NCBI RefSeq assembly: GCF_016801865.2
Contig: NC_068937.1
Coordinates: 135,668,455 to 135,732,454, forward strand
Origin: Culex pipiens pallens
Taxonomy: Eukaryota > Arthropoda > Insecta > Diptera > Culicidae
Direction of reading: 5' to 3'
DNA length: 64,000 nucleotides
Under the pieces are notes generated by a model. The model searched no databases. It was not told the DNA's origin and was given only the letters and a program-made list of their open reading frames with translations. The position numbers and the translations under genes are program-made. Of the stretch, positions 58,694 through 64,000 are shown piece by piece; the stretch's first letter is position 1; each line of letters opens with the position of its first letter.

Positions 58694-59457
58694 TCAGTTG
58701 CCGAAACGCTGCTGGAATCCCCTCTTGTAGAACGGCAGCTCGTCCAGCTGCTTGATCTTGGTCTTGCTTGGAACCAGGTGGCAATTTGACCGCCTGTAAG
58801 AAAACGGGAGATTTGAGGGAAAGTTTTCAAAATGTTAGACTGTTCAATGACAATACTTATGAATGGGTTTAGCAGTTTCACTCCACGGCCAGGACCGTTC
58901 CAGCTTGCTGACCCGCTCCATCTTCTCCAGCCGGAGCCGTTCCTCTTCGCCGATTTCCGGTTCCTCGTCACTGCCAAATCCGTCGTCAGTTGGTTCCTCC
59001 TCGTAGCGATCGCCCGCCTCGTCAAACAGGCGTTCAAAGAATCCGGCCAAATTTTCCTCATCTTCCGGATCGTCCTCTTCCCCTTCGCCTTCCGGTTGTT
59101 CCGCCCGCTCCTCACCATCCGCATCCCCATCGGAATCCTCCAGGTCCTCGCACTCCTCAATTATGGTTTCGTCCCGGACGCAACTTCCGCCGCGCATTGA
59201 AGCCGGCATTTCGCGTTGCATTTCCGGCGGAACAAACTTCGAGATGGTCTTCGTGAGGTAGCTCAGCGTGGCTTGGATTTGCATCGGAATTAGCTGGATG
59301 TCGTTGAGTTGCTTTTGCATCTGGCGCAGTTGCTCCTCGACGACGGCGGCATTAGCGAAGGAATCACACGACTCGCACGAGTGGGAGCGCGTGCAACGGT
59401 CCGGACTGCGCGGGGTCATCGAGCGGGACAGGGACGATGACGGCGGTCTCGGGGTCA
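58694..59457 (-). CDS. C-terminal exons of an unrecognised acidic, coiled-coil-containing protein
   Basis: The main exon (59457 to about 58887) follows an acceptor (GATTCCAG|TGACCCC) and encodes a Ser/Pro/Arg-rich start with RSMTPRSPDR, a helix VVEEQLRQMQKQLNDIQ, SYLTKTISKFVPPEMQ, a long Asp/Glu-rich stretch and ENLAGFFERLFDEAGDRY. A second exon (58793-58694, acceptor TTACAG) in one compatible frame ends QLDELPFYKRGFQQRFGN-stop; the donor (CC|GTGGAG) is weak, so this join is tentative. An ATG at 59470 is an alternative start. It lies downstream of 61952-62734 on the same strand and could be an alternative terminal part of that gene. The family is unknown to me. Confidence 0.55.
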
Positions 59458-59559
59458 CTGGAATCATGGATTTTGGGGTAAAGACTTTGTTTTTTTTTTT
59501 TTTTTGTTTTTGCTGTGATCTGTTCATGTAAATTCAAAATACTACGGATATTTCACTTT

Positions 59560-60860
59560 TAGAGAATATGATAGAATTCTAGAAACAAAAAATCTAAATT
59601 CTAAAATTTCTATACTTCAAAAATCCTACGATTTTTTTTAATTCTTCAATTCTTTAATTCAATAACTCAAAAAATCATAAAATTTAAAAATTCTGAAACT
59701 CTATAATTTTTATATTTAAAAATTCAAAAATTAGGGAAAATTTTAAAATTATATAATTCTTAAATGCTAAAATTGTAAAATTTTAAAGTTCCGAAATTCT
59801 GAAATTCTAAAATATTTAAATTTTAAAATTATAATATTCTACAGTTTCTTTTAAAAAGTCCTTCCTAAAAATTCCTAAAATTTTATATTTTTTAAGTTCT
59901 AAAATTTCATATTTTTAGAACATTTGTAATGTTTGATATTCTAAAACTCTTTTATTCTTATATAACTCTTATAGCTTAAGCTATAAAATTTTGAAATTCT
60001 AAGATTCCAAAAATAAAAATTCAAAAATTCTTAATTCCTTTAAAATAATTATATTCTATAATTAAAAAAATTCTATATTTTAACATTCTATAATTCTTAA
60101 ATTTGAAAATTAAAATTCTAAAAATTAAAATCTTAAAATCTAATATTCTGGAATTCTAATATCCTAAAATTGTATATTTATTCAAACCTATTGAATCTTA
60201 AACTTTAAAATTCCAAAATTCATCAAACATTAAATCCTACAATTATTTTTGCATTCTGAACAACATTAAATCTCTTAAAATTTTACATTTTAAAGCTGTT
60301 AACATTTTTTTAGAACAATTCAAATTTCCAAATTTTTTTTATTTGAATTCTAAAATTTTAAAATTCTGGAATTTCAAAATTCAGCAATTTCAAAAAAACT
60401 ATTCACTTTTAAAGCTATTCAAAAAATCTGGTATCTAAAGTTATAAAATTCTTAAATTCTATCATTCTAAAAAGTCAACATTCTAAAATTCGTAAAATTG
60501 AATTTGTGAAATTCTTTTATTTCTTACATCAAAAAATTGTTAACTCCTCAAATTCTTACATTAAATAACTTTAAAATTTATAAATTTCACATTCTAAAAT
60601 TCTAAAATCCTTGAGTTTTATATTTATAAAATCCTTAATATTAAAAGTCTTCAATTCCTAAATTATAAAATTTTCAAATTCTGAAATTCCAAACATTTCA
60701 AAATTCAAAAAATTCGTCAATTCTGAAATTCATAAATTCAAAGTTTTTTTTAATTTCATAGTTATGAAATTCCGAAACTCTTAAAATCTTTTAAAAAATA
60801 TTTTAAATTTCAAGTATTATGAAACTTTAAGATTCAAAATTTCAAATATTGTTCGTACTC
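59560..60860. repeat. AT-rich low-complexity DNA of AAATTCT-like words
   Basis: About 1.3 kb of irregular AAAATTCTAAAATT-type sequence without a fixed period. Similar texture occurs at 29990-30500. It is probably intronic or intergenic filler derived from an old tandem repeat. Confidence 0.75.
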
Positions 60861-61951
60861 GATTATCCTAAGTCCATGTTAAGAATCGGATGATCAATTC
60901 ACGAAATTTTTTGTTTTTTAAATCAAAATTTTGGTCTCTGATCTAAAATTTTACTCCAAAAATACACCAAGGTGATCTGTTTTTGTACTGTGTAAGATTT
61001 TGGAATTTCTTTAATTATTTATTTTTGAAGTCATTTTATTTTTTTAACGGTTGTGCAAAACGGGCCACACACACGCTTAAACAGAACTATCATCTTTTTT
61101 TAGGGGAGTCACGAATCAGAACTTTTTTTTTTAATAATTATTTTATTTTAATCAGGTCACCTAACAAAATATATAAGTAAAGGATATTTCAATTAACACA
61201 AACACGTTTTTGTTTGTCTTTTTGTTAAACAACCACATTTTATTACTCAATAATAGGGATTCTGGTAGAAGTTAAGTACATTTCGCTAAACAATTGTTAT
61301 GCTGCGAAGCAACGATACAGTTTTATATTTGGTAACAATAGCTTGATAAACCCTGTTCACAGCAAAATAGAAATAATAACAACAGAGATGTGAGTCGGCA
61401 TTTCTAGGACCTGTATTTCTTCCTTTTTTTTCTCCCATCCGGTTAAATAAAACAATAGAACACTTTAATCAAGAAGGGTTCCACAGTTAGCTTCTCTCTC
61501 ATCAAACCTGTTCCGTGCTGAATAAATAAAGTGATTAAATAATAAAATATTTGTTTACATGTTTTTTTTGGTTTGTTTGTTTTTTCGAACTTTCTTCCCT
61601 ATCGAGAAATTAAAAGTGCAACATGGAGTTAAACTATTTGTCAAGCTGCTGTGAAGTTTTCCATGACAGCTGCAAAAGTTTCACTCCATGTTACCGGCTC
61701 ACATCTCTCTTTTTAATTTCTCGATTGTTCTCTCCTTCCGTGTCGTGCCTTTTGTATAAGTAATATGTACGTGTTGGTGTCAGTGCGCGTTTTGTGTTAG
61801 TGTGATGTTTTGTTTCTTTGTGAGTGTTTGTGTGTGCGTTTAATTATTTTAACATAACCTAGCTAATGATTTCGCGTCAATGTATTTGGGTTAGTGTTGA
61901 TGTATGTTTTTTTTGGGTGATGTTTCCGGGTGGGCCACAGATCTCCTCCCT
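60861..61951. other. No gene recognised; likely 3' UTR and intergenic DNA of the next gene
   Basis: This follows the stop codon of the minus-strand gene at 61952. A GTGTTTGTGTGTGCG-type run is near 61822. An inverted pair (AACATGGAGT...CTCCATGTTA at about 61620-61695) is visible. Confidence 0.4.
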
Positions 61952-62734
61952 CTAGGGTTCCTCGAGAATCGTTTTGGATCTGGTGGCCGACACGGAGATT
62001 TTGTGGGAGATTGAATCGTCCGAAGTTTCACTTTCGGTGCGCTTTCGGCCCTTGCCGTTCTTCTTGGAGCGCTTCTTCTTCTTCGGCTTCGGAACCGGTT
62101 TCGGCTCTTCCTCTTCGTCGTCGTCGCTCTTTGGCCGCGGTCCCGACGGCAGGGACAGCATCATGTGCTCGATGTGCTTCTGGCGCTCTTCCGGCTTGGC
62201 CTTGGTTTCGACCAGCAGTCGGCGGATGTTCTTGATCAGCCGCTGGTGGGGCGCGTCCTTGCCGTACACATCCGGTGGAATCGGTGGCGGCGGCTGCTGC
62301 CACACGATCGGATGCCACACCTTGCGCTCCGGCGGCTGAATCCAGTGCTCTGGGGTTGGTTCGGGGACGGAACAGGCCAGAGCGAAGCGGACCAGGAGTA
62401 AGAGTGAGAGAGAGAGAGAAAAACAGAAGGAAACAGTGTTAGTGTACAGAGGATTAGCCATTGCGAAAGTCGCAGACAAATGTAGTTCTAAAATGCACCA
62501 CCAGATGGGGTTGATTCGACTCGATTTGTCAATTTGTCTGTGACTTTGCGGGTATTATTTTACGTACCACGTTCGGCGTCGTCGGAGGGCTTGTGCTTGG
62601 GGGCGTGGGGATTGTTAGTGACATCGGAGCCGTCGTTCGGGTCGTTACCTGCGAACGTGATCTCGCGGGTCTCCTTCGGCTTCTGCTCGGCGTCGGCCGC
62701 CGGTGAGTGGGGGTCCTTGGTTTCCTCTTCGTCC
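61952..62734 (-). CDS. C-terminal two exons of an unrecognised charged protein
   Basis: Exons 62734-62568 (acceptor AACCCAG|GGACG, donor G|GTACGT) and 62349-61952 (acceptor CCCCAG|AGCAC) join in phase, giving ...DDAERE|HWIQPPERK... and about 187 residues before the stop. The first exon is Asp/Glu/Pro/Lys-rich. The second contains HWIQPPERKVWHPIVWQQ, a Pro run, GKDAPHQRLIKNIRRLL, a basic PKPKKKKRSKKNGKGRKR stretch and a Ser-rich end. Codon use and clean splice sites support a real gene whose 5' exons lie beyond 62734. I do not recognise the family. It may share a locus with 58694-59457. Confidence 0.7.
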
Positions 62735-62744
62735 CTGGGTTAAA

Positions 62745-63498
62745 TAAATGAATGAAATTGGGTTATCATTCTGTTTACTTTTTTCCGATCATTTTATTTT
62801 TTTTCGGATCATAAAAATATTAAATACACTTTTAAAACTCAATCACATGTTACATCAGAGTGTTATAAAAAAATTTTTTTTTCCAACACAGCAATTTTTC
62901 GGTTCCTTTGGGATCCTAAACAATTCCCAAAAATTGGGAATGATTGGTTTAGCGATTTGTATGGGAAAACATTTTTATATATTTAAAAATTCCACTGCCT
63001 CTATTTATACCGGATTCATATTTGGTTGCTGTAAAGTGCTCTATAACATTCCTGAAGGGAGTATCTAAACAACCAGAAGCCCTATCAACAATGTCACAAA
63101 AGGAAAAATGTAGGAAATTTTTCCCAGCCTTTCGACGATTTTTTTTTGCGGGAATGCTTTTTCTTCGAGAAGTTTTTTTATTAAATGAACTTTTTTGACA
63201 AAAAAAAACTTTTATTTCAAAAAGATTTATCAAAATATATTGTAATGTCATTTTCAATTGGGTATTTAATTTTGTATCTAAAAATGATTCTGAAAGTGTT
63301 GTTTGACAATATTTTACTTTTTTTTTTCACGAATCGATTTAAAAAAATGTATTTTCGGTACCAGAAGCCTTTTTTAGTCACCTGAAATATATTCCAAAAT
63401 ATTTATAAAAAAATACCGTTTTTTTTTCGTGTACCTAGTTTTATTTCTGAAAAGTTTTAAAATCGATCATGAAGTCCCTTCTCAAGATACAGTAACTG
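62745..63498. other. Probable intron of the gene at 61952-62734; nothing else seen
   Basis: AT-rich DNA lies directly upstream of a splice acceptor at 62735-62736. There are no coding-like frames. Confidence 0.4.
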
Positions 63499-63740
63499 TA
63501 CACGCAGAAAAATGTTTTGTAGAATCAGCCTGTACGAGGTTTGAATCAACAAAATTTTTGTTGAAAATAATCAACAACAAAATTGCGTTGAAACAAACCT
63601 TGATTTTCTCAATTCTAAAAAAATCTATTGTTGTTTTGAAAAAGCTGCTTTGACGTTTAGCGTTGATTCAACAAAAATCAAGATTTTCAAATCAACAAAA
63701 CGTTTTGTTGATTCAAATATGCCTTATTTTTCTGCGTGTA
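63499..63740. mobile_element. 242-bp MITE with 15-bp perfect terminal inverted repeats
   Basis: The ends are TACACGCAGAAAAAT (63499-63513) and its exact complement (63726-63740). If the outer TA is the target duplication, the element is 63501-63738, a Tc1/mariner-like pattern. The interior is rich in TTGATTCAAC and GTTGATT inverted motifs. It is non-coding. Confidence 0.8.
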
Positions 63741-63839
63741 GGGACAAAATCATTACTTGGAAAAATGCGAATTTTTAGAGTTTCGCTAAGGCCTTTGCAA
63801 ATATTTCTCGAATTTTGTATAATTTTATATATAGCCCAA

Positions 63840-63905
63840 ATTATTTAGAATTTTATAATCCAAGATAGTGGCCAAAATGGCGGGAATAACACATTGAAAA
63901 ATGCT
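63840..63905 (+). repeat. Dispersed repeat fragment related to 30630-30700
   Basis: TTTAGAATTTTATAATCC, GGCCAAAATGGCGG and ATTGAAAAATGC follow in the same order as in the earlier copy. Confidence 0.6.
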
Positions 63906-64000
63906 TTTTTTTTGTTTTGTAAAATTTTTAAACTTATAAAACCTGTAAGTTTAAAAATTTTACTGGTTCTGAGAACCTAAATACGACCTAATTAGGTTTT

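Noticed and set aside
58694..62734. RIC-3 or another named neuronal protein
   Set aside because: I considered RIC-3 because of the coiled coil and acidic stretch, but the recalled family lacks these motifs, so no name is given.

Overview
This is eukaryotic nuclear DNA, most likely from a culicine mosquito such as Culex. The reasons are intron-containing insect-type genes (CLN3, Sm D2, proteasome alpha-1/PSMA6), a very high load of transposons, MITEs and tRNA-derived SINEs, and AT-rich low-complexity introns. The species is inferred, not proven. Confident host protein-coding sequence is only a few kilobases.

Layout. 1-3960 (minus): open BEL/Pao Gag-Pol frame with an N-terminal PHD-type finger, running off the left edge. 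4.0-8.3 kb: its upstream region, two or three MITEs and a complex inverted repeat. 8.3-19.6 kb: nested transposons, namely an outer element with TA-flanked ends, inside it a roughly 9.9 kb foldback element whose inverted arms are built of about 163-bp tandem units, and inside its left arm an ORF1-only Jockey-like retroposon with a 13-bp target duplication. 22.5-24.2 kb: T-rich DNA with a 9-bp minisatellite. 24.9-29.1 kb (minus): five-exon CLN3 with a SINE in intron 1. 30.96-31.64 kb: a tract with no G on the plus strand. 31.85-33.80 kb: a complete short LTR retrotransposon encoding only Gag and protease, with apparently identical LTRs. 37.4-38.3 kb: a decayed ARID2/BAP170-like fragment. 40.7-42.2 kb: convergent Sm D2 and PSMA6 genes. 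43.76-48.75 kb: a 5 kb non-coding LTR element inserted into a small reading frame. 49.5-54.1 kb: MITEs and SMC4 and CCT2 pseudogenes. 55.1-56.8 kb: a minus-strand insertion with an 85-nt tail. 58.0-62.7 kb: a SINE and coding exons of one or two unrecognised acidic proteins. 63.5-63.7 kb: a MITE.

The host genes are unrelated housekeeping functions: lysosomal membrane (CLN3), spliceosome (Sm D2) and proteasome (PSMA6). The elements form a layered record of insertions. Two LTR elements that carry no polymerase share the same primer-binding-like motif, TGGCGACGAG, two bases after the 5' LTR. The window also has an ORF1-only retroposon and a transposase-less foldback element, so several families appear to depend on proteins supplied from elsewhere.
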